A DNA stretch of 64,000 nt from contig NZ_KQ948035.1 in assembly GCF_001513965.1 (NCBI RefSeq), positions 102,896-166,895 of the forward strand, given 5' to 3'. Under the pieces are notes generated by a model. That model did no database searches, was not told the origin of the DNA, and was given only the letters and a program-made list of their open reading frames with translations. Below, piece after piece: positions 52,231 through 60,726 of the stretch. The stretch comes from Streptomyces cellostaticus (GTDB taxonomy: Bacteria; Actinomycetota; Actinomycetes; Streptomycetales; Streptomycetaceae). Position 1 is the stretch's first letter. Each line of letters starts with the position of its first letter. Position numbers and translations under genes: made by a program.

Positions 52231-53568
52231 ATGCTGATCAGAACTGCCGACAGCGGTAGCGCCCCGCTACCGGCCCCGCCCGGGCCACGCCTGCCGGGCC
52301 CGGTACAGACAGCGATCTTCACGTGGTGGCGTCAGGCATGGGCGGAGCGTTTGCGCGAGAAGTACGGTGACGTGGTCGCCCTGAAGGTCTTCCCCTGGGG
52401 CCGCGTGGTCCTCATCAACGATGCCGATCACATCGCGGCCATGTTCGCCTCCCCGGCGGAGAGGTTCCATTCGGGCGAGGGCAACCGGATTCTTGCCCCG
52501 GTGTTCGGGAAGCACGGGCTCTTGACGTGCGACGGCGAGGAGCACCGGCGGCTGCGCAAGCTGATGATGCCGATGTTCGGGAAAGCCGCCGTGCGCGGCT
52601 ACCAGGACACGGTGCGTGAGCTGACTGAGCGCGACGTGGAGACGTGGCCCGTCGGTCGTCCTTTCAAGAGTCTGGAGCGGATGCGTAAGCTGAGTCTGGA
52701 CATCATCTGGCGGGTGATCTTCGGTCCTGGCCGTGATGTGCGTTCCGGTGAGCTGCGCGGTCTGCTGGAGCGGCTGCCGATGACGGACCTCGCGGTGCTG
52801 ATGGGGCTCAACAGCACCCGCGCGCGGCGCGTCGGGCCGTGGCGGCGAGCGTCGAATCTGCTGGCCCGGATCGACACGCTGATCTACGAGACGATCGAGG
52901 AGCGCAGGTCTGCTCCGGATCTGGGGCAGCGCACCGACATCCTGTCCCGGCTGATCAGCGCCGGAGACGGCACGGAGGGGCTGAGTCCTGTCCAGGTTCG
53001 TGACCAGGCGGTCACGCTGCTGTTCGCGGGGCGCGAGCCCACCGCCACCGCGCTGGCCTGGGCACTGCACGAACTGGCCCGCCACCCCGCTGTGGCACAG
53101 CATGCCGCGCGGGCCGCGCTCGCTGGTGACAGTACCTATCTGGAGGCGGTCGTCAAGGAGTCGATGCGGCGGCGTACGGGGATCTTCGAGTCTATCTGGA
53201 CACTGGCCGAGGACATCGAGCTGGGGGACTTCCGGGTGCGGAAGGGGGTCACGCTGATGCCGATGATCGGGGTCGTGCACAGGGACCCGGCGCACTACCG
53301 GCAGCCGGAGGTGTTCAGGCCCGAACGCTTCCTCCACGAAGACATCCCGCCGCACGCCTTCATTCCGTTCGGCGGTGGTGCGCGGCGCTGTATCGGCGCC
53401 CATCTGTCGGTCATGCAGTCCGCCGAGGTGCTGCGGGTGGTGCTGTCACGGCGTTCGGTCACCACGGACCGGCCGAAGCCGGAGGCGGCGGTCTGCAAGA
53501 GCGTCACCATCTCACCCGCGGGCGGTGCGCGGATCATCCTCCGGCCACTGCCCAGGACAGAACAGTAA
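52231..53568 (+). CDS. Cytochrome P450
   Basis: ATG 52231 follows AGAAGGAGA; 445 residues. The heme-ligand motif FGGGARRCIG places the axial Cys at 387, the ExxR of the K helix is in KESMRRR (~residue 309), and the I-helix reads LLFAGREPTATALAW, with Pro in place of the usual Thr of A-G-x-(D/E)-T and the Thr one position later. That change may alter proton delivery. P450s insert oxygen or couple radicals; here it would tailor the acyl chain or final product. No ferredoxin gene is nearby. Confidence 0.9.
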   Translation: MLIRTADSGSAPLPAPPGPRLPGPVQTAIFTWWRQAWAERLREKYGDVVALKVFPWGRVVLINDADHIAAMFASPAERFHSGEGNRILAPVFGKHGLLTCDGEEHRRLRKLMMPMFGKAAVRGYQDTVRELTERDVETWPVGRPFKSLERMRKLSLDIIWRVIFGPGRDVRSGELRGLLERLPMTDLAVLMGLNSTRARRVGPWRRASNLLARIDTLIYETIEERRSAPDLGQRTDILSRLISAGDGTEGLSPVQVRDQAVTLLFAGREPTATALAWALHELARHPAVAQHAARAALAGDSTYLEAVVKESMRRRTGIFESIWTLAEDIELGDFRVRKGVTLMPMIGVVHRDPAHYRQPEVFRPERFLHEDIPPHAFIPFGGGARRCIGAHLSVMQSAEVLRVVLSRRSVTTDRPKPEAAVCKSVTISPAGGARIILRPLPRTEQ

Positions 53569-53693
53569 GGCCGGGACCGGCAACGGGGGGAATCAACCGT
53601 ACCGGTGACCGCGACACCGCACATCCCGTAGCCGATCAGTCGACTGCCCCGTAAGCGTCCCTGATCCTTCCCAGAGCGAATGAGCTGAGTGCC

Positions 53694-54737
53694 ATGAAAC
53701 TCCGCGCGGTCTCCTGCGCCCTTCCCTCCCGCCAGGTCACCAACGCCGACATCACGGAGCTGATCGGCAAGCACAGCGCCGGTCACTTCACCGGAGACCT
53801 GGACCACGCCCTGGGCAGGATCGGCGCCTTCCTGCGCTACAGCGGGTCAGCCACCCGGTACTGGCTGGATGTCGGCGAGCGCCCCATCGACCTGCTGCGC
53901 ACCGCGGCGCACTCCGCCCTGGACCAGGCCGGCATCACGGCCGACCAGGTCGACGTCCTGATCTACACCGGGATCGGCCGTGGCTTCCTCGAACCCGGGG
54001 GTGCCTATCACGCTGCCCACGCCCTCGGCCTCGACCGTGCGCACTGCTTCGACATCATCGACGCCTGCATGAGCTGGACCAGAGCCGTCCAGGTCGCCGA
54101 ATCCCTGTTCCGCACCGGCCCGTTCCGCACCGCCCTGATCGTGAACGCGGAGTTCAACCTGCGTCCCGGCGGCCCGGTCGTCCCTCACCTGTTCCGGCTG
54201 GACCGGATCGAACAACTGGAATACACCCTGCCCGCCTACACGCTCGGCGAGGCGGCCACCGCCACCGTCCTCACCGCAGAAGACAGCGAGCCGTGGCAGT
54301 TCCGTTTCATCTCGCGTCCGGATCTCGCGCCGCTGTGCAACGTCACCCTCGACGGCTACGACGGCTACTGCGAACCCTCCGACAAGCTGGCCCGCAACGG
54401 CGTTGGCGTCTTCACCTCCTTCGGCTTCGAAATGCACCGGGTCGGCAGAGGCGAGGTACATGCGGTGTTGCGGCAACTCGACCCGCCAACCACTGAGGTG
54501 GCCGCGCTGTTCACGCACGCATCGAGCAGACGCGAGTGGCAGACGATGGCCGACCAGGCCGGACTCGGAGCCGTGATCCACCACGTCTACGACCGGATGG
54601 GCAACGTGGTGTCGGCGTCGGTGCCCGCGGCCATCGCATCCGCCGTCGCCGAGGGCCGACTACGGCCTGGCCAGCTTGCCGTCGGCTGGGTAGGAAGCGC
54701 CGGCATGTCCTTCGGCGCCTTCACCTTCGTCCTCTGA
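53694..54737 (+). CDS. Second KAS III-like enzyme of the cluster
   Basis: The 347-residue protein has Cys125 (IIDACMSWTRAVQ), His275 (LFTHASSRREW) and Asn304 (RMGNVVSASVP), so the triad is complete, but the sequences around them deviate strongly from FabH. Such divergent KAS III proteins often load unusual starters or act as acyltransferases on amines or alcohols. The start at 53694 is 125 bases after the P450 stop. It is followed 21 bases later by the fusion gene. It probably extends or transfers a chain on the same ACP. Confidence 0.85.
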   Translation: MKLRAVSCALPSRQVTNADITELIGKHSAGHFTGDLDHALGRIGAFLRYSGSATRYWLDVGERPIDLLRTAAHSALDQAGITADQVDVLIYTGIGRGFLEPGGAYHAAHALGLDRAHCFDIIDACMSWTRAVQVAESLFRTGPFRTALIVNAEFNLRPGGPVVPHLFRLDRIEQLEYTLPAYTLGEAATATVLTAEDSEPWQFRFISRPDLAPLCNVTLDGYDGYCEPSDKLARNGVGVFTSFGFEMHRVGRGEVHAVLRQLDPPTTEVAALFTHASSRREWQTMADQAGLGAVIHHVYDRMGNVVSASVPAAIASAVAEGRLRPGQLAVGWVGSAGMSFGAFTFVL

Positions 54738-54758
54738 CAGCCGATCAGGAGTCCACGC

Positions 54759-57380
54759 ATGCTCACACATCTCGTCAAGGCAGCGTCTTTCGCCGCCTGG
54801 GGCGCGGCGCGGTACGGGGTCACATCGCTGCGCGGGCGCGATGCGACGACCCGTGACCGGCGCCGGGCCACGTCCATCCTGTCGTTCCTGACCCGGATGG
54901 GCCCGATCTACATCAAGCTGGGCCAGATCGCCGCCACCCGGTCGGATCTGCTGCCACCGGAGTGGGTCACCACGCTGCGGGTTCTGCAGGACCAAGCCCC
55001 GTACATGGCGCCGAGCGCGGTACGCAGAGCGGTCGAGCGGGAACTGGGCGGACCGCTGGACGACACCTTCCGCACCTTCCGGATGCAGCCGGTGGCCAGC
55101 GCATCGGTGGCACAAGTGCACTGCGCCGAGCTGCGCGACGGGCGCAAGGTGGCGGTGAAGCTGGTCAAGGACGGCGTCCCCGAACAGATCGAGGAAAGCC
55201 TTCGCTCGCTGAGTGCGCTGCTGCGGCTGGTGCACCGCTGTGTGCCCAAGGTACGGGAACTGGAACTGCCCAAGCGCTTCGACGAGGTCGCCCGGCTGCT
55301 GCGCCCGCAGGCCGACATGAAGAACGAGGCACACCAGCAGCAGCGCATCCACGCCAACTTCGCCCAGCACTCCTATGTGCGGGTTCCCACCGTGCTGACC
55401 GAGCTGGTCACCGACCGGATGCTCGTCATGGACTTCATGGACGGCATCCCCGGCACCCGCGCCGAGGACGTCGCCTTCCCCCGCGAGCGCCTGGCACAGC
55501 GGCTGCAGGACGTCGTCTACACCATGCTCTACATGCACGGGATCAGCCACGGCGACCCGCACCCGGGCAACATCATGTTCACCCCCGGCGGCGAGCTGAT
55601 CCTCCTCGACTTCGGCATCACCGTGGAGCTGAGCGAGGACGAGAAGTGGGGCCTGTCCTCCTTCTACTACGCCTGCAGCCGCAAGGAGTGGGACATCGCC
55701 GTCGACCGCTTCACCCGCCACTTCGTGGAAGCCGGGCCCGAACTGGCCGCCCGCCGCGCGGAATACGACGAGCAGATGGCCCAAGTGCTGCGCCACCACT
55801 TCGACCTCAGCTCCACCCGGTGGTCGACGATCGCCTACTTCAACGACGTGAACAAGGTGCTGCGCCGCTACCGTGCGCGCTACACCACCAACTTCACCAA
55901 GGTCGAGCTGGTGTTCCTGTCCGGCGAGGGCTTCGCCGCCCAACTGGACCCCGACATGGACATCTGGGGCAACGCGCGGAAGTTCACCGACCGGTATTCG
56001 CCGTACATGAGCACGGAAGTGGAAGACCGGTTCACCCAAGCCTTCACCCGGCAGATGCCTGCCTCACTGAACCTGCGCGACCGCGCCCGCCAGACACTGG
56101 TGGCCCCCACGCACGCCGACCGCTACTTCTTCCCCAGCGTCTTCCCCGTCTTCGTCCGGGAAGCCTCCGGCGGCCGTCTGCGTGACTTCGACGGCAACGA
56201 ATACATCGACCTCCACGGTGGATACGGTCCCCACCTGCTCGGCTACGCGCATCCGGTCGTCACCGCGGCGATCCGCGAAGCCGCCGGCCGCGGACTGGTC
56301 AACGGCATCGGAAACACCCACGAGGTCGAACTTGCCGAACGGCTCGTCTCCGCGTTCCCCACCGCGGACAAAGCGCTGCTGTGCAACTCGGGCACCGAAG
56401 CCGTCCTGCTGGCCATCCGGATGTGCCGCGGCTACCGGCGCCGTAGCGTGGTCGCCAAGTTCGAAGGCCACTACCACGGTTTCTCCGATCAGGGCATGGT
56501 CAGCTCCTGGTTTCGCTTCTCCGGCGACCGGGCCCGCCCGACCCCCATCGCCGGATGCCTCGGCACCGCCCCCGGCGCCGTCGACGGCACGCTGGTCCTC
56601 CAGTACGGCGACATGCCCGGCCTGGCACGCCTGCGCGAGCACGCCGACGACCTGGCCTGCGTCGTTCTGGAACCGATGCCCACCTCGCTCGTCTGCCTCG
56701 ACGTGCCCTTCCTCACCGAGCTGCGGGCGCTGTGCACCGAACTGGGCATCCCGCTCGTCTTCGACGAAGTCGTCAGCGGCTTCCGCGCCGCATACGGCGG
56801 CGCGCAGATCATCGCCGACGTCCATCCCGACCTCACCTGCCTCGGGAAAGTGATCGGCGGAGGGCTGCCGTGCGGCGCGGTCGTAGGCCGCACCGACCTG
56901 ATCGACATGGCGAAGAGTTCCCAGGACCCGTTCTACGACTACGAGAACAAGGTCTTCGCAGGCGGAACCTTCAGCGGCAACTCGCTGACCTGCGCGGCAG
57001 GCGTGGCAACCCTGCGGCACCTCGACGAGAACCCCCACATCTACACCCAGCTGGAAGACAACACCCAACGGCTGGCCGCCATGATGCGCGAGGCAACCCA
57101 AGGGCGCGACATCGCCTGCAGGCTCAGCGCCCGCAACACGTTCTTCTCCCTCAACTTCAGCCACCGCGAAGCAGGGCTCTACCGAGAACGCATGGCGGGC
57201 AGCAACTTCAAGGCCACCATCGCGCTCGCCTACTACATGCGCAAGCACAAGATTCACCTGCCGGAGCTGCACGCATTCCTGCTCAGCGCGGCACACACCA
57301 CCGAGAACCTGGACCAGATCGCGCACGCCTTCGAAGAGAGCCTTGACGACATGCTCGCCGACGGCCTCTTCGTCACCTGA
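54759..57380 (+). CDS. Fusion: UbiB/ABC1-type kinase + class III PLP aminotransferase
   Basis: One 873-residue frame joins two enzymes. Residues ~1-430 are an ABC1/UbiB atypical kinase: YIKLGQIAATRSDLLP (KxGQ), RKVAVKLVKDGV, ISHGDPHPGN (His264, Asp266) and LLDFGITVEL (Asp284). Residues ~445-873 are a class III aminotransferase of the glutamate-1-semialdehyde type, with GYGPHLLGYAHP, CNSGTEAVLLAIRMCRG, VFDEVVSGFRAAYGG and the PLP Lys697 in CLGKVIGGGLPCG. No frameshift or stop divides them. UbiB proteins normally support isoprenoid-quinone metabolism, so an ATPase domain fused to an aminotransferase inside a KAS III cluster is unusual. The transaminase probably aminates a keto or aldehyde intermediate. 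Confidence 0.9.
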   Translation: MLTHLVKAASFAAWGAARYGVTSLRGRDATTRDRRRATSILSFLTRMGPIYIKLGQIAATRSDLLPPEWVTTLRVLQDQAPYMAPSAVRRAVERELGGPLDDTFRTFRMQPVASASVAQVHCAELRDGRKVAVKLVKDGVPEQIEESLRSLSALLRLVHRCVPKVRELELPKRFDEVARLLRPQADMKNEAHQQQRIHANFAQHSYVRVPTVLTELVTDRMLVMDFMDGIPGTRAEDVAFPRERLAQRLQDVVYTMLYMHGISHGDPHPGNIMFTPGGELILLDFGITVELSEDEKWGLSSFYYACSRKEWDIAVDRFTRHFVEAGPELAARRAEYDEQMAQVLRHHFDLSSTRWSTIAYFNDVNKVLRRYRARYTTNFTKVELVFLSGEGFAAQLDPDMDIWGNARKFTDRYSPYMSTEVEDRFTQAFTRQMPASLNLRDRARQTLVAPTHADRYFFPSVFPVFVREASGGRLRDFDGNEYIDLHGGYGPHLLGYAHPVVTAAIREAAGRGLVNGIGNTHEVELAERLVSAFPTADKALLCNSGTEAVLLAIRMCRGYRRRSVVAKFEGHYHGFSDQGMVSSWFRFSGDRARPTPIAGCLGTAPGAVDGTLVLQYGDMPGLARLREHADDLACVVLEPMPTSLVCLDVPFLTELRALCTELGIPLVFDEVVSGFRAAYGGAQIIADVHPDLTCLGKVIGGGLPCGAVVGRTDLIDMAKSSQDPFYDYENKVFAGGTFSGNSLTCAAGVATLRHLDENPHIYTQLEDNTQRLAAMMREATQGRDIACRLSARNTFFSLNFSHREAGLYRERMAGSNFKATIALAYYMRKHKIHLPELHAFLLSAAHTTENLDQIAHAFEESLDDMLADGLFVT

Positions 57381-57405
57381 CCCCCACACCCTTACGGAGG
57401 CTGCA

Positions 57406-58311
57406 GTGGCACACACCAACGGTTCATCCCACACCCACGATGTCGCGGTCATCGGCTGCGGACTGATGGGCTCCGCTCTCGCCCGCGCACTGGCGACAAG
57501 CGGACGCTCGGTCACCGTCTGGAACCGCACCCCCCAGCGCGCACACGCACTGGCCGGCGACGCCATCACCCCGGCGGACTCAGTCACCGAAGCGGTGGGC
57601 TCGTCGCGCCTGGTCATCGCCTGCCTGGCAACCTACGAAGCCACGCTGAGCGTGCTCGAACCCGTCGCCGACTGGCACGGGAGAACCCTCGCCGTCCTCG
57701 GCAGCGGCTCCCCGGGCCAGGCCGAGCAGACACAGCAGTGGGCCGAGACGCGCGGCTCCGCATACCTGGACGGCGTCATCCTGTGCTACCCCCAGCACAT
57801 CGGCTCCCCCGAGGCGGCGATCCTCTACTCGGGCCCGTCCGCCCCCTGGACGGAACACGAACAGACCCTCATGAGCCTGGCCGGCGCCTCGCGCCACGTT
57901 GCCGAACAGCCGTCTGCCGCGAACCTGCTGAACGTCGCACTGGTCGGAGAGTTCTTCATGACCGCGATGACCGCCTACATCGAAGCAGCAACCTACGTAC
58001 TGCGAAAAGGGATTCCCGCCGCCGTCGTGGACGAACTCACCGCGATGGCCATCGAAGTCCTCCGCAACGAGGTCGGGGACGTCACCGCGGCGATCATGAG
58101 CGGAAAGCACGAGACGGACCAGGCGACCCTCACGACCCACGCCGAAGGAGCACGCGTCGCCCTGGCCGTTCTGCGGGAAGACGGCTACGACGGGCGCGTC
58201 CTCGCCGCGGCCATCGAAAACATGACGGCAGCCGAGCAGGCCGGTCTGGGAGAGCTCGGCTTCACCGCCCAGACCAAGATCTTCGGCGCAGGCGCTCAGG
58301 GACGTCTTTGA
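57406..58311 (+). CDS. Imine reductase-like NADPH-dependent oxidoreductase
   Basis: GTG 57406 with ACGGAGG 5 bases upstream gives 301 residues. The N-terminal Rossmann fold (VAVIGCGLMGSALARALATSG, with Arg in VWNRTPQR for NADPH) and the helical C-terminal dimerisation domain (LVGEFFMTAMTAYIEAATYVLRKG) fit the imine reductase/beta-hydroxyacid dehydrogenase superfamily, closer to IREDs because the catalytic Lys of the hydroxyacid dehydrogenases is not evident. It would reduce a cyclic imine formed after transamination of a ketone or aldehyde. Last clear gene of the ACP-KAS III operon, 25 bases after the fusion gene. Confidence 0.82.
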   Translation: MAHTNGSSHTHDVAVIGCGLMGSALARALATSGRSVTVWNRTPQRAHALAGDAITPADSVTEAVGSSRLVIACLATYEATLSVLEPVADWHGRTLAVLGSGSPGQAEQTQQWAETRGSAYLDGVILCYPQHIGSPEAAILYSGPSAPWTEHEQTLMSLAGASRHVAEQPSAANLLNVALVGEFFMTAMTAYIEAATYVLRKGIPAAVVDELTAMAIEVLRNEVGDVTAAIMSGKHETDQATLTTHAEGARVALAVLREDGYDGRVLAAAIENMTAAEQAGLGELGFTAQTKIFGAGAQGRL

Positions 58312-58570
58312 CGCTGCCGAACTCGCCCTGCACCAAGCCGAGGCCCATCTTGCGCCCGGCCGCACGGCCGGTGCTCGGACCCGCGCCGAGACCTCGCTCG
58401 CGGCATGCACCAGCGCCGCTGCCGGCTGGGCCGCTGCTTCGCTGGTCGCTCGCGCAGACCGAGGCATCCGACGCCCCGCAGGACGCTGCTCAGCGAGCAC
58501 ATGATGTCCTCGACAACGTCGCCCCAGCCCGGCTCTCCGTTCCACAGCCAGGACACGGCTCTCCCGGCTG
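58301..58570 (+). other. Possible degenerate coding remnant
   Basis: Plus-strand sequence reads like a helical protein in one frame (DAAELALHQAEAHLAPG, ACTSAAAGWAAASLVAR) and then in a second (LAQTEASDAPQDAAQRAHDVLD), as if a small gene had been frameshifted. No start or ribosome site. I cannot name it. Confidence 0.3.
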
Positions 58571-58580
58571 ACCGGCATGC

Positions 58581-59207
58581 TCACTCCTCACGGCAGCACA
58601 GCCACAACCGACCTGTCGGAACGGCTGCGGACGCTACCCCCACCGATCGATGCCCATGGGCAGGCACTCCCGGACGACTCGAGGCCAGTCGGGTGACAGC
58701 CCGACAGGGACGCACCCGGGAGACCTGCGCCCGACCGGCTCCATCGGGGCCCGGCCTGGTGTCATGCCGGACGACGAGCTCCGCCGCGTCGATCTCGATG
58801 CTGCGGTCGGGCCGACCGCTGCCGCAGTGCACACGTCCCAGGCTGCTGATGGTCTCGTCGAACACCACCACCGCAGCCCGGTCTGCGGACACGGGGCAGA
58901 CCCCGCCCGGCTGCATCCCTGCCCGCGCGAGCCGCCCGGCATCGGCGGGGGACAAGTCGTTGCGGCGGATCCCGGCCGCACGGGCGAGGGCACCGTACCG
59001 CAGCCGTGCGTGGCCGGGCAGTGCCGCCAGCAGGAGACGGTCCTCGGAGGTGACGAATGCCAAGGTCTTGACGGTCCGCTTCAGTGGAACACCCAACGCA
59101 GCGCACACCTCAAGGGGGCTGATCACGTCAGGGTGCTCATGCAGCCGGAAGGACGCGCCAAGCGCCGCGAGGACCTCCGGCGGACCAATGGAGGCGAGAT
59201 CGTTCAC
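58581..59207 (-). CDS. YbaK/EbsC-type aminoacyl-tRNA deacylase-like protein
   Basis: Residues ~1-150 are the YbaK/prolyl-tRNA-editing domain: FRLHEHPDVISPLEVCAALG, RTVKTLAFVTSEDRLLLAALPG with the catalytic-type Lys, and GGVCPVSADRAAVVVFDETI. The family hydrolyses misacylated tRNAs such as Cys-tRNA(Pro). The start is GTG 59207. The last ~55 residues are Arg-rich with no family match, and usual members are about 160 residues, so a 3' frameshift has probably extended the protein. It stands alone. Confidence 0.72.
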   Translation of the reverse strand: MNDLASIGPPEVLAALGASFRLHEHPDVISPLEVCAALGVPLKRTVKTLAFVTSEDRLLLAALPGHARLRYGALARAAGIRRNDLSPADAGRLARAGMQPGGVCPVSADRAAVVVFDETISSLGRVHCGSGRPDRSIEIDAAELVVRHDTRPGPDGAGRAQVSRVRPCRAVTRLASSRPGVPAHGHRSVGVASAAVPTGRLWLCCREE

Positions 59208-59555
59208 CTCGCCGAGATTACCTTGCGGAAGGCGGGAGTTGATCGCTGTTTGCGGAGCAGAAGTCGGCCTTGTCTCTCGATGGGCCCTGGCCCCTCGAAT
59301 GAGTCACAACGAGCTGAGGAAAACGAGAAAGGGCGGCCGATTTCACGGAGTGCCAACACCCTCGGTGGCGGGCAGTGCGAGATGCCGTCTTCATGGTTGG
59401 AGGGCCGCTTGGCGGTGGTGTTGGCTTGCACGGGCGTGGGCTTGGTGGACGCGCCGGCAGATCGACCATGCCCCCCGGGGGAGACGTCACGGTGGCTGTC
59501 CCTGGCCAGGAGTACGCCAGGGATCTGCGTCGCCTTGACCGGTCTCGGGCCGGGC
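59208..59555. other. Stretch without a gene
   Basis: About 350 bases between two minus-strand genes. Nothing with protein-like composition, no repeat and no strong hairpin was seen. Confidence 0.4.
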
Positions 59556-59993
59556 TCACCCGGGGTGCTGGTCGTCCTGCAAGTCGTGCAAGGAGGGGGC
59601 GTAGGAGATCCCGACGATCAAGCCGTCCGCCGTGAGAAGTCTGGCCACCGTCTGGCCCCACGGTTCGGTGCGGGCCTGGTGCACCAGGTCGAAGCCCGCG
59701 CGCTGAAGCTCGGCACCGGCGGCTGTGACGGCTTCCGCGTTCGCCACCTCGAACTCGATCGATGCCTGCGGGACCACCCGGTCGGCGGGCCACTGGGCCG
59801 TGCCGAAGCATGCCTCGGCTGCCTGCGAGAGCGGCCACAGGCCGAAGTGTTTGCTGCCGGGGACGCTCCCGCTGGAGTAGTAGCCGTGGCCTTCCCCCTC
59901 CAGGGGGAGGCCAAGAGCCTCGATGAACAGCTTGCGGCTCAGCGGCGGGTCGGCGACGACCACCGCCACGCTCGTGATGAAGAGAACGTCCAT
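59556..59993 (-). CDS. VOC-family (glyoxalase/bleomycin-resistance fold) protein
   Basis: ATG 59993 has AGGGAG upstream. The 145-residue protein shows two beta-alpha-beta-beta-beta modules of the VOC fold: MDVLFITSVAVVVADPPLSRKLFIEALGLPLEG, then a second half from ASIEFEVANAEAVTAAGAELQ to TADGLIVGISYAP. Metal ligands cannot be assigned with confidence. Functions range from dioxygenases to antibiotic sequestration; the neighbours give no hint. Ends 3' with no partner. Confidence 0.85.
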   Translation of the reverse strand: MDVLFITSVAVVVADPPLSRKLFIEALGLPLEGEGHGYYSSGSVPGSKHFGLWPLSQAAEACFGTAQWPADRVVPQASIEFEVANAEAVTAAGAELQRAGFDLVHQARTEPWGQTVARLLTADGLIVGISYAPSLHDLQDDQHPG

Positions 59994-60726
59994 GCCGGTG
60001 GTGGCACTCCCTGCTGCGACTGGACTGCGGGGACCGGAGATTCGGCCTCGTCGACACCGCTTTCAGCGGCCGGACCCCGCTAACCTATCCGCCTGCTCCC
60101 CAAGGGCCGAGACACCCGCGCCAACACCAGCCTTGAGTCACCCGATCGGGCTGGCTCACCTTCGCACTGCCGATCACGACCGTGCCGTCATGCCACCGAT
60201 CCCCGGACGGCCTACTGGGTGCGTTCTGGCGGCACCGTGAATCGGCGCACCCGCCACCGCGGCATTTTCCGGACTTGTTCGGCCTGCGCGCCGAGTACCT
60301 GGTCTACGCTGCGGAGTGGTCGCCTTGGCCTTGCTGGCCGTCCTGCTGCCCCTCACGACGGATGCCGACACCCACCGCCTGATACTGCTGCTCGCCCTCG
60401 GCGGCGGTGCCGCCGAGGAACTGCCGGGCCGTCGGCGGCGACAGTGACCCGGCTGACCAGGCAGTGGCAGGACGACCATGCCACGTTCAGGACCGGGACC
60501 CGTGTACGTGTGGGCCGACAGCGTGCACCCGAAGGTCCGGCTCGGGCAGGCGCACTCAGCTCAAACCACCACCGAGACGGCTCCGCCATCCTCACAGTCG
60601 TAACGGGTGCCGATACCGCCACTGCGTCAAGTGCTTGGAGCACCGTTCCACCACGTTGCGCTGCTTGTAGAGTGCGCAGGCCCCGAGGGGGTGCGCTGAT
60701 CAGGGCCCCGGCTCCGGGCCCCCTCC
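59994..60726. other. Stretch without a confident gene
   Basis: About 730 bases between divergent and convergent genes. A plus-strand GTG frame at ~60316-60447 encodes a 43-residue hydrophobic peptide (VVALALLAVLLPL) but has no ribosome site. Otherwise nothing is seen. Confidence 0.4.

Noticed and set aside
60316..60447. 43-residue hydrophobic peptide frame
   Set aside because: It starts GTG with VVALALLAVLLPL but has no ribosome site and no neighbour; hydrophobic frames of this size arise often by chance in GC-rich sequence.
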